A DNA stretch of 64,000 nt from Sphingobacterium allocomposti (lineage in GTDB: Bacteria > Bacteroidota > Bacteroidia > Sphingobacteriales > Sphingobacteriaceae): assembly GCF_008124885.1 (NCBI RefSeq), contig NZ_VNHX01000015.1, forward strand, positions 47,989 through 111,988, read 5' to 3'. This document shows positions 17,603 to 27,095 of the stretch, in pieces. Made by a program: the position numbers and the translations under genes. The notes under the pieces were generated by a model. It was not told where the DNA came from. It did no database searches and worked only from the letters and a program-made list of their open reading frames with translations. Position 1 is the first letter of the stretch, and each line of letters begins with the position of its first letter.

Positions 17603-19117
17603 TCAGCCATTCATCAGATGTAGAAGGGCGTCCAGATAGGTTCGGTCGTTGGATAACCGCGGGACTTTATTCTGCCCACCGAGCTTTCCCCGGGATTTCA
17701 TCCACCGATAGAAAGTGTCTTTACCGGCGATATGTACGATAGGAACTCCGAGCGCCATGTCCTTAAACCGCTTGGCATCGTAGTCGGAATTTATTTCCCT
17801 TAGCGTCTTGTCCAGCGTGTCGCAGAATAGCTGTATGTCTGTGGGGAGCCGCTCGAATTCGATGATCCACTCATGGGCGCCCGCTTGTCCCTGACGGAAG
17901 TAGACGGGCCCGGCCGTATAGTCCTTTACGATTGCCTGCGTGGTTTTACAGGCGGTGTATAAGGCCTGCTCCGCATTATCTACGATAACTTCTTCCCCAA
18001 AGGCATTAATATAATGCTTCGTACGTCCCGAAATCTGAAAACGGTAAGGAGATAACGACGTGAACTTAATCGTGTCGCCGATCTTATAGCGCCAAAGACC
18101 GGCATTCGTAGAAATTATCAAAGCATAGTTTTTCCCCAGTTCCACTTCGTCGAGTCCCAACGTCTTGGGATGCTCTTCATGGGCATGTTCCATAGGAAGA
18201 AACTCGTAGTAAATGCCGTAGTCGAGCATCAGGAGGAGATCCTCTGAGTCCGACCGGTCCTGTAAGCCGAAATAACCTTCGGATGCATTATAGTTCTCGA
18301 GATAGTACATGTTATCCGACGGAATCAGTGCTTTAAACTGCTCGCGGTAGGGTTTGAAACTTACTCCTCCGTGGCCATAGAACTCGAGGTTTGGCCATAC
18401 TTCCAGAAGGTTATCTTTCCCTGTTATCTCCAGAATTCTCTTGGCCATCACGATATTCCATGTTGGGACACCGGCTAAACTGGTGACATTCTCCTTCACC
18501 GTGATCTGCGCAATTTGTTCGATCTTCTCTTCGAAGTTCGGGTTTAAAGTGACCTCAAGGTTGGGCGTCCGCTTAAATTCAGCCCAAAAGGGCAGATTCC
18601 GGATAAGAATTGACGATAAGTCGCCATAGTACGAGTCGGGACTAAAATTATTGATCTGCGAAGAGCCGCCGATGACGACGGATTTTCCGGTAAACACCTT
18701 GTTATCAGGCTTATTATGGCAATAGATGGACAACATGTCCTTGCCCCCCTGATAGTGGCAATCTTCGAGCGCCTCCATGCTTACAGGTATGAATTTAGAG
18801 CGGTCTGCCGTCGTACCCGACGACTTGGCAAACCATTTTATGTCGGACGGCCACACGAGATTCTGCTCGCCCTTAATCATACGATCTACGTAAACTTTGA
18901 TATCATCGTAGTCCTGAATGGGGACGCGGCTCTTATATTCTGCAGGAGTCAGGATGCTGTTGTAATCGTATTTTTTCCCCCACTCCGTAGCCTCGGCCGT
19001 CGATATCAGGCTTTGGAACCATTCCTCCTGTACGTCATGGGGATATTTCATGAAAAGCTCAATTTGATGAATGCGCTTTTTCATAATCCACGTGAAAAGA
19101 GAATTGAGTAGTTCCAT
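17603..19117 (-). CDS. GH3 family protein (acyl-adenylate-type)
   Basis: 504-residue protein of the GH3 auxin-responsive-promoter family. The ATP-binding motif is present as KSSGTTADRSKFIPVS near residue 115, followed by the YNASEGYFG motif and a C-terminal region with SPYRFQISGRTKHYINAFGEE. Plant members conjugate amino acids to acyl acids; the bacterial role is unknown. The gene lies directly downstream of lptB (24 bp gap, same strand), so they probably share a transcript, which hints at envelope biology without proving it. Confidence 0.9.
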   Translation of the reverse strand: MELLNSLFTWIMKKRIHQIELFMKYPHDVQEEWFQSLISTAEATEWGKKYDYNSILTPAEYKSRVPIQDYDDIKVYVDRMIKGEQNLVWPSDIKWFAKSSGTTADRSKFIPVSMEALEDCHYQGGKDMLSIYCHNKPDNKVFTGKSVVIGGSSQINNFSPDSYYGDLSSILIRNLPFWAEFKRTPNLEVTLNPNFEEKIEQIAQITVKENVTSLAGVPTWNIVMAKRILEITGKDNLLEVWPNLEFYGHGGVSFKPYREQFKALIPSDNMYYLENYNASEGYFGLQDRSDSEDLLLMLDYGIYYEFLPMEHAHEEHPKTLGLDEVELGKNYALIISTNAGLWRYKIGDTIKFTSLSPYRFQISGRTKHYINAFGEEVIVDNAEQALYTACKTTQAIVKDYTAGPVYFRQGQAGAHEWIIEFERLPTDIQLFCDTLDKTLREINSDYDAKRFKDMALGVPIVHIAGKDTFYRWMKSRGKLGGQNKVPRLSNDRTYLDALLHLMNG

Positions 19118-19141
19118 AGTGTGAAGATGCTATCCCTTAGT

Positions 19142-19876
19142 TTATAATTTTTTCCTTCTAAGTTCGAAGTGGCGCCCGAGGTAGAATTTACGGGCCAGCT
19201 CATTGTCGGCTATTTCTTCCGGCGTACCGGTTAACATAATTTTTCCTTCTGTCAGAAGATACGCCCGGTCCGTTATAGAGAGGGTCTCCTGAACATTGTG
19301 GTCAGTGATTAAAACACCTATATTTTTGCGTTTTAATTTGGATACAATGGTTTGAATTTCTTCTACCGCTATGGGGTCGACCCCTGCAAAAGGTTCGTCG
19401 AGCAAAATAAAATGCGGATTAGCCGCCAGCGCCCTCGCGATCTCGGTACGTCGCCTTTCTCCCCCAGACAGCAGATCGCCACGGTTCTTCCGGACGCGAT
19501 GTAAGCTGAACTCCGTAAGCAGCTCCTCTAGTTTTGCCAAACGCTCCTCCTTATTCGGATAATGAATCTCAAGCACGGCAAGGATATTGTTTTCCACCGA
19601 CAGCTTGCGGAAAACAGAAGCCTCTTGTGCCAAATAACCGATGCCTTTCTGTGCCCGCTGAAACATAGCATCTTGTGTAATCTCCTGATTATCTAAGAAG
19701 ACATGTCCATCGTTAGGTTTTATAAGGCCCACAATCATGTAAAACGACGTCGTTTTGCCCGCTCCATTCGGGCCAAGTAGTCCTACAATCTCGCCTTGTT
19801 CTACATGGAAAGAAACATCGTTAACAACCGTACGCTGTTTATACTTCTTTATTAAATGCTCGGCCTTTAAAATCAT
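19142..19876 (-). CDS. lptB: LPS export ABC transporter ATP-binding protein
   Basis: Cytoplasmic ATPase of the LptB2FGC machine that extracts LPS from the inner membrane. 244 residues. Walker [15 protein letters not shown] near residue 36, Q-loop [16 protein letters not shown], signature [16 protein letters not shown], Walker [21 protein letters not shown] and the H-loop ITDHNV are all visible. [14 protein letters not shown] and [12 protein letters not shown] are characteristic of LptB rather than of the related LivF group. Located upstream of the GH3 gene. Confidence 0.96.
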   Translation of the reverse strand: MILKAEHLIKKYKQRTVVNDVSFHVEQGEIVGLLGPNGAGKTTSFYMIVGLIKPNDGHVFLDNQEITQDAMFQRAQKGIGYLAQEASVFRKLSVENNILAVLEIHYPNKEERLAKLEELLTEFSLHRVRKNRGDLLSGGERRRTEIARALAANPHFILLDEPFAGVDPIAVEEIQTIVSKLKRKNIGVLITDHNVQETLSITDRAYLLTEGKIMLTGTPEEIADNELARKFYLGRHFELRRKKL

Positions 19877-20029
19877 GTGCTTCTCTTATCCTTTCTTGAC
19901 ACAAACTTATATAATTTCCTCTATAAATAAACTTTCAATGGCAGAGGACAGCAAAATAAATTCATTTTGACACAGTTCGCAATACCGACCATTCTTCGCG
20001 TACAGCTGTACGCCGCAGCAAAAAGCGTA

Positions 20030-21724
20030 TTAAAAACGGATGGCTTTGATATTTAGTTGTAAGTTCCTCTTGCCGCGCCAGTTATTTTCCTCGATGGTGT
20101 AGCAGATATCAAAAGCCTGCCCACTGTTTATATAATCGATATAGCTGGAGAGTCCGAAGCCAATACATTCAAAGGCAGCGGAGTCTCCTTGCGTAACCGT
20201 TACTTTTATATGATTTGAGCCCACAATGTAGCCGTTACCGCGTACACCTCGCGTCAGCAATATTGGGGCTTCGTTTTGAGGTCCAAAGGGTTCAAATTGC
20301 TTGAGGATACGGTAAAACTTTGCGTCAATGCCGCTAAGGCTTATTTCGGTCTCGATGAGCACCTCCTGTTGCAACATTTCCGGTTTAATGCTGTTGCTGA
20401 CAACCAGTTCAAAGCGCTCCTGAAAAGCAGGGACATTTTCCAGCCGCATAGTCAGTCCCGCAGCATATTTGTGCCCTCCATACTGCTCGAGCAGGTCGCT
20501 GCACTCACTTAGCGCCTCGTACAGGTCAAATCCTAGAACCGACCGCGCGGAGCCGGCGATATGCCCGTTGGTCTGCGTCAATATAACAGTAGGTCGATAA
20601 TATTTTTCTGTAAGCCGGGAAGCCACAATGCCGATCACCCCCTTATGCCAGTCTTCTTTGAACAGCACGGTAGACTTTCGTTGCTTTAAGCGTTCGTCCC
20701 CATTAATAATTTCCAGCGCTTCCTCGGTAATCCTGAGGTCGAAGTCCTTCCTGAGATTGTTTTGGTCGTCTACCGTCGCGGAATAGGCTTTCGCCTCTTG
20801 CAGCGACTTCGAGATGAGGAGCTTAACAGCATCTCTGGCGTGTTCTATACGGCCGGCAGCATTGATGCGCGGACCAATCTGAAAGACAATGTCGTTGACG
20901 GAGAACTGCCCCGTTTTATTGGATGACAGATTGATTAAAGCCTGTAGGCCACAGCTCGGATTCGTATTTAACTTCTTTAAGCCGAAATGTGTAAGAATGC
21001 GGTTTTCACCTGTAAGCGGGACAATATCGGAAGCGATGCTCACAGCAACCAGATCCAGATATTGATAGGCAAGCTGTATGTCCATTCCATTTTTTTGGAT
21101 AAACGCCTGGATCAGCTTAAAGCCGATTCCACATCCGGACAGCTCTTTGTAGGGGTAGGGACAATCGAGGCGCTTCGGATCCAATACTGCAATGGCGTCG
21201 GGAATCGTGGCGCCGGGCAGATGATGGTCGCCTATTATAAAGTCGATGTTTTTTGACTTCGCATAGTTGACCTTCTCAATGGCTTTAATTCCACAGTCCA
21301 AGGCTATAATGAGGGTAAAACCGTTTTCTGCCGCGTAATCTATTCCTTTGGTGGAGATGCCATATCCTTCCAGATAACGGTCCGGAATATAAAACTCCAG
21401 TCCGGAGTGAAAATCGCGGAAGAAACTGTAGACAACAGATACGGCCGTGGTTCCATCCACGTCGTAGTCGCCATAAATTAGAATCTTCTCCTTGTTGCCG
21501 ATGGCGCGCTCAATACGGGTAATCGCTTTATCCATGTCCCGCATCAAAAAGGGGTCATGAAGCATCTCCAGCGTAGGGCGGAAAAAACGTTTTGCCTGCT
21601 CGAAAGTACTGATGTTCCGGTTTAAGAGCAAGTCTGCAATAACAGGATTTATCCCCAGTTCATTGCGCAGTTTGTCGATCTTTTTAACATCATTTTTCGG
21701 CTTTACGACCCACCTTTTTTGCAT
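20030..21724 (-). CDS. recJ: Single-stranded-DNA-specific exonuclease RecJ
   Basis: 5'-3' ssDNA exonuclease of recombination and repair pathways. The DHH-superfamily motifs are in order: ILIYGDYDVDGTTAVSVV near residue 80, LIIALDCGIKA, IIGDHHLPG (the DHH itself), and the DHHA1 glycine motif EQYGGHKYAAGLTM near 440. The C-terminal OB-fold region is present. 564 residues is full length. It begins with ATG next to a divergent metallo-hydrolase gene; the two share a short promoter region. Confidence 0.96.
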   Translation of the reverse strand: MQKRWVVKPKNDVKKIDKLRNELGINPVIADLLLNRNISTFEQAKRFFRPTLEMLHDPFLMRDMDKAITRIERAIGNKEKILIYGDYDVDGTTAVSVVYSFFRDFHSGLEFYIPDRYLEGYGISTKGIDYAAENGFTLIIALDCGIKAIEKVNYAKSKNIDFIIGDHHLPGATIPDAIAVLDPKRLDCPYPYKELSGCGIGFKLIQAFIQKNGMDIQLAYQYLDLVAVSIASDIVPLTGENRILTHFGLKKLNTNPSCGLQALINLSSNKTGQFSVNDIVFQIGPRINAAGRIEHARDAVKLLISKSLQEAKAYSATVDDQNNLRKDFDLRITEEALEIINGDERLKQRKSTVLFKEDWHKGVIGIVASRLTEKYYRPTVILTQTNGHIAGSARSVLGFDLYEALSECSDLLEQYGGHKYAAGLTMRLENVPAFQERFELVVSNSIKPEMLQQEVLIETEISLSGIDAKFYRILKQFEPFGPQNEAPILLTRGVRGNGYIVGSNHIKVTVTQGDSAAFECIGFGLSSYIDYINSGQAFDICYTIEENNWRGKRNLQLNIKAIRF

Positions 21725-21731
21725 ATCTTTG
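21702..21731 (+). promoter_or_regulatory. Possible promoter of the metallo-hydrolase gene
   Basis: TTTA at 21702-21705, 18 bp spacer, TATCTTTG (TAnnTTTG) at 21724-21731. It overlaps the first codons of divergent recJ. The repeated acgtgtaa at 21732-21753 lies just downstream. Confidence 0.4.
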
Positions 21732-21840
21732 CACGTGTAATAACGTGTAAATATACGTTTTGTAAATTGGTTTACCTAATGTAATGTCGAGGTCGGATAG
21801 CGAAGATCTTGTGAATTACATACTTATAGTGGAAATAAAA

Positions 21841-22623
21841 ATGGTTCAGGCATATTCTCTATATGAGGGGTCGTTCTCTGTTGATGCATCAAAAGCATTC
21901 GTTCCTTTCGATCCAAAAAAGGATGATCCGACACAACGGAAAGGATCTATTTTTGTACATGTTCACCCGTTTTTGATTGTAGGGGACGATGGTTTAATTT
22001 TGTGTGATACGGGACTGGGGTTCCGCCATGGGGAGGAGCTGCTGATACACCATAACATACGCAAACGGGGCTTCGATCCGGCAGATGTGCGATATGTCTT
22101 GATGTCGCACCTGCACAAAGATCATGCGGGCGGCATGGTCGATTTTAGCGACGGTAGCGCAAGGGTCGCTTTTCCAAATGCTGAATACATTATACAACGG
22201 GGCGAATGGGAGCACGCGTTTAGCGGCGAAAGCTCGTCCTATCGAACAGAAATATTCGATGTGTTACAACGTAGTGGAAACCTGCTGCTTGTTGAGGGTG
22301 AAGGGGCCGTAAACAAGCAGATCTCATACGTCTTGAACGGTGCTCATACACCGTATCATCAAGCATTCCACATCCGCTGCGGCGGCGAACATTATTTCTT
22401 CGGCGGCGACGTACTTCCCGAGCCGGAAGAGATCTTCAAAAATTTTATTGCCAAGTATGACTACGACGGGCGTTTGGCGAGAGATCTGCGTCAGCAGTAT
22501 TGGGTTGAGGGCCGCGAAGACGGATGGATTTATCTTTTCTATCACTCCAAAAGTATTGCTATAGGGCGTGGGGAGCAACGGGCGGACGGTACGCATAAAG
22601 TTGTAGACGTCGGGCAAGTATGA
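21841..22623 (+). CDS. MBL-fold metallo-hydrolase
   Basis: Metallo-beta-lactamase-fold enzyme, 260 residues from MVQAYSLYEGSFSVDASKAF. The zinc-binding motif HLHKDHAGG (HxHxDH) is at about residue 92, a later His in NGAHTPYHQAFHI and Asp in FGGDVLPEPEE complete the usual ligand set. The open frame reaches back to an ATG at 21784, which would add 19 residues; I choose 21841 because the family-like sequence starts there. N-acyl-homoserine lactonases and many unassigned hydrolases share this layout, so the substrate is not known. Confidence 0.85.
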   Translation: MVQAYSLYEGSFSVDASKAFVPFDPKKDDPTQRKGSIFVHVHPFLIVGDDGLILCDTGLGFRHGEELLIHHNIRKRGFDPADVRYVLMSHLHKDHAGGMVDFSDGSARVAFPNAEYIIQRGEWEHAFSGESSSYRTEIFDVLQRSGNLLLVEGEGAVNKQISYVLNGAHTPYHQAFHIRCGGEHYFFGGDVLPEPEEIFKNFIAKYDYDGRLARDLRQQYWVEGREDGWIYLFYHSKSIAIGRGEQRADGTHKVVDVGQV

Positions 22624-22878
22624 GGTTATAAATCTGAAGTCGACTAAAAGGACCCCGTAGCGGTCGGATGTCTACGGTATAAAGGACGAATAGCGCGCAA
22701 TTTTCCAAAATGGCTGGGGATGACAGCAAAAAAGAAGGCTTTTAGATGCATTCTTACAACGCCAGATCCCAAAAAGATGGCGATCGGATTCCCATGCACA
22801 GGTGGAGGTGCGCAGTCCTCCATTTGTCTCGCACCTCGCATCTCTTCCCTCCACTGGGATCGTCCTCTGCTCCTGCGG

Positions 22879-23448
22879 CTATCGTGCTCCTTTTAGCAAG
22901 ATGTTCAGCGTAAACTCGTCGTCGATAGCGCGGTCGCCGAGGCCCGAAAAGATACTTGCCGAGCGATATTTAATGTCAAAGTCGAGCCTGTTCACTTTGA
23001 CCTGCGCTTCGGCCTCGAGCGTCTTGTCGGTTAATGACACGACCCTAGCAGGAAATGAAATGGGTTTCGTGATGTTCTTTATCGTCAGGTTGCCGGTAAT
23101 CGTCGGAACGGCTTGCTTATAGTCGACACGAGTGATAACAAACGTAGCTTTTGGGTAAGTGGAGACATCAAAGAAGTCCTCGTTTTTTAGGTGTCCCGCG
23201 ACTTTCGGTGCGTCGGTACATACCAAAGATTCCATGTCGACAGTGAATTCTCCTCCGACAATTTTGCCTTTTTCCACTTGGATTGTTCCCTGTTGCAGTA
23301 GGATAGTGCCCTCGTGGCCTCCAACTACTTTCTTCGCAGCCCACGTTAGGGACGTCGTTTTAGTGTCTACGGTATAGGTGGCCTTTTGCGCAAGCACGGC
23401 CGTCGCCGAAACGATCAGTAATAGAAACAGTAAGCTTGTTCTTTTCAT
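22879..23448 (-). CDS. YceI family secreted protein
   Basis: 189 residues with a clear Sec signal peptide (MKRTSLLFLLLIVSATAVLA, cleavage before QKATY). The mature protein has the YceI lipocalin-like pattern: TYTVDTKTTSLTWAAKKV at the N-terminus, DMESLVCTD, then HLKNEDFFDVSTYPKATFVI and a C-terminal RLDFDIKYRS. Family members bind polyisoprenoid-type lipids in the periplasm. It stands alone between two plus-strand genes, and a TAnnTTTG box precedes it. Confidence 0.92.
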   Translation of the reverse strand: MKRTSLLFLLLIVSATAVLAQKATYTVDTKTTSLTWAAKKVVGGHEGTILLQQGTIQVEKGKIVGGEFTVDMESLVCTDAPKVAGHLKNEDFFDVSTYPKATFVITRVDYKQAVPTITGNLTIKNITKPISFPARVVSLTDKTLEAEAQVKVNRLDFDIKYRSASIFSGLGDRAIDDEFTLNILLKGAR

Positions 23449-23470
23449 TTTATATTGGATAGTGTATACA

Positions 23471-23478
23471 CAAAGATA
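23471..23478 (-). promoter_or_regulatory. -7 box upstream of the YceI gene
   Basis: TATCTTTG on the minus strand, 22 bp before the ATG. No clear -33 partner at the usual distance. Confidence 0.4.
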
Positions 23479-23633
23479 ATCCTTGCGACGGGATTAAGGC
23501 TAGGCGGTAAGCAAGTTTTTGTAAATATTTTTCAGTAATTTCGGCTATAAAAAGGGTTCGCCGACGGGAGGCGGATGGAAGGCGGATGTAACGAGCTCTT
23601 TCGCGAATTACCCATAGTTTTTATATTACGGTG

Positions 23634-23665
23634 TTTGTGAATTCGGCGCATTTTATTTAGGTTTG
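23634..23665 (+). promoter_or_regulatory. Promoter of the K+/H+ antiporter operon
   Basis: Full Bacteroidota match: TTTG at 23634-23637, 20 bp spacer, TAGGTTTG at 23658-23665. The first gene of the operon starts 52 bp further on. This is one of the two best promoters in the window. Confidence 0.7.
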
Positions 23666-23717
23666 TATAACAACACATTGCGTATTTACGCAACATACGA
23701 AATCAAAAAGAATTGCT

Positions 23718-24197
23718 ATGTCTATAGTTAGAGAAAGTGACTTGATTGGTATTGGGAAAAAATATCAAATCGAGACCGAAGCGGGCGATAACATGGTGGT
23801 CGTGATCCATGACGATGGAAAGCGGGAGTTGTATCGATCTGAAGATGATGACAGCGAAACCCACTGTGTCATGACACTTTCGGATGAAGAGTCCCGTCAG
23901 GTTGCGGGCATTATCGGCGGGTTATCTTATAAACCCAAAGCGCTCGAGACCATTGAATTCGCGTTGGACGATTTGCGCATTGAATGGTATAAAGTCGGCG
24001 AGTCGAATGACGGAGTAAACAAGAGTATCGGCGAATTGGGTGTTCGGCAGCGGACGGGGGCGTCGATTATTGCCGCAATCCGCGAAGAGGAGACCCTTAT
24101 TAACCCAGGGCCGGAATACGTGATTAAGCCGGGGACAACACTGGTGGTGGCCGGTAAAAAAGCAAATATAAAGTTGTTAAAGGAAATATTAATTTAA
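23718..24197 (+). CDS. K+/H+ antiporter regulatory subunit, KhtT-like
   Basis: 159-residue soluble protein. The N-terminal half (MSIVRESDLIGIGKKYQIET, HDDGKRELYRSEDDD) resembles KhtT/YhaT; the C-terminal half is a TrkA-C (RCK-C) ligand-binding domain: GVRQRTGASIIAAIREEET, then PGTTLVVAGKKANIKLLKE. It lies 4 bp before an antiporter gene, which is the classic KhtT-KhtU pairing, so it probably gates that transporter in response to a nucleotide or pH. Confidence 0.88.
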   Translation: MSIVRESDLIGIGKKYQIETEAGDNMVVVIHDDGKRELYRSEDDDSETHCVMTLSDEESRQVAGIIGGLSYKPKALETIEFALDDLRIEWYKVGESNDGVNKSIGELGVRQRTGASIIAAIREEETLINPGPEYVIKPGTTLVVAGKKANIKLLKEILI

Positions 24198-24201
24198 GCT
24201 T

Positions 24202-25470
24202 ATGTTATCACCAACCTTGGTATTGGAAGTCGGAATCGCGGTGTTTTTGGTCGCGTCGGTGGGCCTATTGGCGGACCGGTTACGGTTTTCTGTAATTCCT
24301 TTTTTCATTATTATAGGCATGGTGTTAGGACAACATGCACCACAGTTCGGCCTTGTCGATCTGACGTTCGCCGAAAGTAAGCCGTTTATCGATTTCATGG
24401 GGCGGCTGGGCGTACTTTTTCTCTTGTTTTATCTAGGTCTGGAGTTCTCTGTTGGGAGGCTGATGAAGTCAGGGAAATCGATCGTCACCGGCGGATCTAT
24501 CTATGTCTTGCTGAATTTCCTTGCAGGGCTGCTCATAGGGTGGCTGATGGATATGCCGTTCAAGGAGAAGATGGTGCTGTGTGGCGTGATGACCAGCTCT
24601 TCTACCGCAATTGTCGCAAAGGTACTCACGGACCTGAAGCGGACAGCAAATCCCGAGACCGAGATCATTATGGGAATGATCATGTTCGACGATCTCTTCA
24701 TAGCGATGCATATCTCGTTCCTCTCCGGACTGATCCTGACAGGGGGATCATCGTTTTGGTCGGTCGCAGGGACCTCTTTGCTGGCATTGGGATTTATTTT
24801 AGCTTTCCTCGTGCTGGGAAGGAAGTTGGTGCCGTCTATCGACCGGCTGCTGCAGGATAAGTCGTCCGAGCTTTTTATCTTGGTCGTATTTAGTTTACTG
24901 TTTATTATAGCTGGGTTTTCGGAGACCATCCACGTAGCCGAAGCCATCGGCGCGCTGATGGCAGGACTGGTGTTTGCCGATTCGAAGTATATCAAAAAGA
25001 TCGAAGGAATGATATCTCCTTATCGGGATTTTTTCGGTGCTATGTTTTTCTTCAGCTTTGGCCTTTCCATCGATATGTATACCCTCGGCGGAGCTGTAGG
25101 CTGGGCAGCGTTGGCAGCGTTGGTTACCATACTTGGTAACGTTGCCTCCGGTTATTTTGCGGCGAGGTTTTCGGGAAGAAAGCCCAAATCTTCCTTTGAT
25201 ATAGGATTCACGCTCTCGGCACGGGGCGAATTTTCCATTATTATGGCCAACATCGGTAAGGCCGGAGGGCTGCTGCCGGTCGTACAATCGTTCGTTGTTG
25301 TCTACGTATTGATCCTTTCGGTGGTTTCGCCCTTGCTAACTAAGGAGTCCAGAAATCTCTGGAACGCGTTGTTTGGAAAGAACGACGCCGCCACCAAACC
25401 GAAAAAGACGTTGGCACAATTGGAAGAGTCGGTCAAATTAAAGTCCGAAATAAAAAGTGAAGAACAATAG
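24202..25470 (+). CDS. CPA2-family cation/proton antiporter, KhtU-like
   Basis: 422-residue inner-membrane antiporter of the KefB/KhtU type. About twelve helices; the core has LFLLFYLGLEFSVGRLMKSG and MTSSSTAIVAKVLTDL, then MIMFDDLFIAMHISFLSG carrying the ion-binding Asp-Asp, and FTLSARGEFSIIMANIG in the C-terminal half. A soluble RCK-N domain is missing (422 residues against about 600 in KefB/C), which agrees with a separate regulatory subunit encoded just upstream. Probable role: K+ efflux in exchange for protons. Confidence 0.9.
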   Translation: MLSPTLVLEVGIAVFLVASVGLLADRLRFSVIPFFIIIGMVLGQHAPQFGLVDLTFAESKPFIDFMGRLGVLFLLFYLGLEFSVGRLMKSGKSIVTGGSIYVLLNFLAGLLIGWLMDMPFKEKMVLCGVMTSSSTAIVAKVLTDLKRTANPETEIIMGMIMFDDLFIAMHISFLSGLILTGGSSFWSVAGTSLLALGFILAFLVLGRKLVPSIDRLLQDKSSELFILVVFSLLFIIAGFSETIHVAEAIGALMAGLVFADSKYIKKIEGMISPYRDFFGAMFFFSFGLSIDMYTLGGAVGWAALAALVTILGNVASGYFAARFSGRKPKSSFDIGFTLSARGEFSIIMANIGKAGGLLPVVQSFVVVYVLILSVVSPLLTKESRNLWNALFGKNDAATKPKKTLAQLEESVKLKSEIKSEEQ

Positions 25471-25476
25471 CGGCCT

Positions 25477-25806
25477 TTATAAAAAGCCGAGTTCCAACTT
25501 CGCTTCTTCGCTCATCATGTCTTTTGTCCAGGGCGGGTCAAAGGTAAGCTCTACCAGAGCCTCCTTTATACCGGCTATGCTGCCGACCTTTTCTTGTACC
25601 TCGTTCATGATCTCCCCTGCGACCGGACAGCCCGGCGCCGTTAACGTCATGACGATTTTAGCCGTACCATCTTCTTTCGTGATGATCTCGTAAACGAGAC
25701 CAAGGTCGACGATATTCGCAGGCCTTAGTTCCGGGTCATAAACGGTTTCCAGTTGTGCCTGAATCTCTTTGGCGAGATTTAGCTTATCCATGATTATGAT
25801 ACTCAT
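25477..25806 (-). CDS. MIP18/DUF59 family Fe-S assembly-type protein
   Basis: 109 residues of the PaaD/SufT-like MIP18 family, involved in iron-sulfur cluster delivery in studied members. The family core YDPELRPANIVDLGLVYEI is near residue 18, followed by KIVMTLTAPGCPVAGEIMNE with the conserved Cys, and VELTFDPPWTKDMMSEEAKLELG. The ATG shares ATGA with the stop of the upstream glycosyltransferase, so translation is likely coupled although the two functions do not match. Ends 7 bp from the convergent antiporter gene. Confidence 0.92.
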   Translation of the reverse strand: MSIIIMDKLNLAKEIQAQLETVYDPELRPANIVDLGLVYEIITKEDGTAKIVMTLTAPGCPVAGEIMNEVQEKVGSIAGIKEALVELTFDPPWTKDMMSEEAKLELGFL

Positions 25807-26972
25807 TGCGCTTGTCTTTTCTTTGTGTGTATTGCCTCTTCGTAGATAGCTACCAAACGATCCATATTTTTTTCCAGTGTGTAGTGTCGTTTATAAGCAG
25901 CTATACAATTTTCTGCTATTCCTTTTTTCGCCTCTGATCCCAAGTCTGCCCATGCCGTCACGGTTGCCCGGATATGGCTTTGGTCAAAAGGATCGAAATG
26001 CATTCCTGTATGTAAAGGTACGACCATTTCAGCTAAAATACCAATGTTGCTCGCTAATACAGGCGTTCCTTGTGCAAATGCTTCGATCACGGTCATGGGC
26101 ATCCCTTCGTAACATATCGAAGGTACAATGAGTGCGCTGGCCTTGCTGATGGCCAAGCTCAATACCTCCGGTGGTTGGAAACCATGATAATGTATGCGTC
26201 CATTCTGCTTCGACATCGCCTCTACAAAATCCTGCAAGGGCCCCGTTCCGTACACCTCAATAGTGAACGGAAGGTCGGCAAAAGCGGCTAGGAGAGGCGC
26301 GATACCTTTTTCTTCCGACAGACGGCCTATATATAGGAATCTGTCCGTTCTTTTTTCCTGTCTTGGGTAGGCATCCAACGCATTGGGCCGCACAGCGAAT
26401 TTACCGGACGGCGCGGGGAAGCTTGATTTTTGGAACATCGACTTCGCGAATGTTGATAGCACAATGAAGCGGGAGATTCTATCCCACGTCCCCAGCTTTC
26501 GGTGAACCCAATACGTAAAGCCCGTTAAAAAAGTTTTTAATATAGACCCATCCAGCGCCCCTAGCCGTACAGCTGTCCATGGAAAGTCTTCATCTAAACT
26601 GGCCGTAAAAATAGAGCCGCGAAAGAACAGACTGGCAGAGGGACATAATAGACGGAAATTGTGCAGCGTTTGGACAATCGGTATGCCCATCTTGGCCAAT
26701 GGACGGATAAACCATGGTCCTATAGCGTAATGCAGGTTATGGATGTGGACCACGTCGGGCTTAAACTCCCGTGCGGCAGCAGCTATTTTCCGGCTGACAA
26801 AAAAATTGAATGGATAGGTCAGGAACTGCATCATCCCCTTCAAACCTCGTTTGTTTTCCCGTGTGAAGATGTGGACGTCGTGATGCTTCGAAAGCTCGGC
26901 AACCTCCTGACGGAAAACAACGTCTTCTCCTCCGGCATGTTGATAGAAATTGTGTATAATAAAAACGCGCAT
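25803..26972 (-). CDS. Glycosyltransferase family 4 protein
   Basis: 389-residue GT-B glycosyltransferase. N-terminal acceptor domain begins MRVFIIHNFYQHAGGEDVVF; donor-binding C-terminal domain shows RFLYIGRLSEEKGIAPLLAA, then VPSICYEGMPMTVIEAFAQG with the catalytic-type Glu motif (E-x7-E). Similar enzymes build surface polysaccharides; acceptor and sugar are unknown. It is far from the main glycan cluster at 44-52 kb and is coupled by ATGA to the MIP18 gene. Confidence 0.92.
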   Translation of the reverse strand: MRVFIIHNFYQHAGGEDVVFRQEVAELSKHHDVHIFTRENKRGLKGMMQFLTYPFNFFVSRKIAAAAREFKPDVVHIHNLHYAIGPWFIRPLAKMGIPIVQTLHNFRLLCPSASLFFRGSIFTASLDEDFPWTAVRLGALDGSILKTFLTGFTYWVHRKLGTWDRISRFIVLSTFAKSMFQKSSFPAPSGKFAVRPNALDAYPRQEKRTDRFLYIGRLSEEKGIAPLLAAFADLPFTIEVYGTGPLQDFVEAMSKQNGRIHYHGFQPPEVLSLAISKASALIVPSICYEGMPMTVIEAFAQGTPVLASNIGILAEMVVPLHTGMHFDPFDQSHIRATVTAWADLGSEAKKGIAENCIAAYKRHYTLEKNMDRLVAIYEEAIHTKKRQAQ

Positions 26973-27045
26973 GAAACTGGTGTTTTTGTAAAGATACTAT
27001 TTCTGAAGTAAAGCGTGTTGCCGTAAAAGATCGGATTTGGCGCCT

Positions 27046-27078
27046 CTTGGCGTAGAACGATTATAATCCTTATCTTCG
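27046..27078 (+). promoter_or_regulatory. Possible promoter of the polyprenyl synthase gene
   Basis: CTTG at 27046-27049, 21 bp spacer, TATCTTCG at 27071-27078 (one mismatch to TAnnTTTG), 17 bp before the ATG. Confidence 0.35.
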
Positions 27079-27095
27079 CGTATCATTTTTAAGTT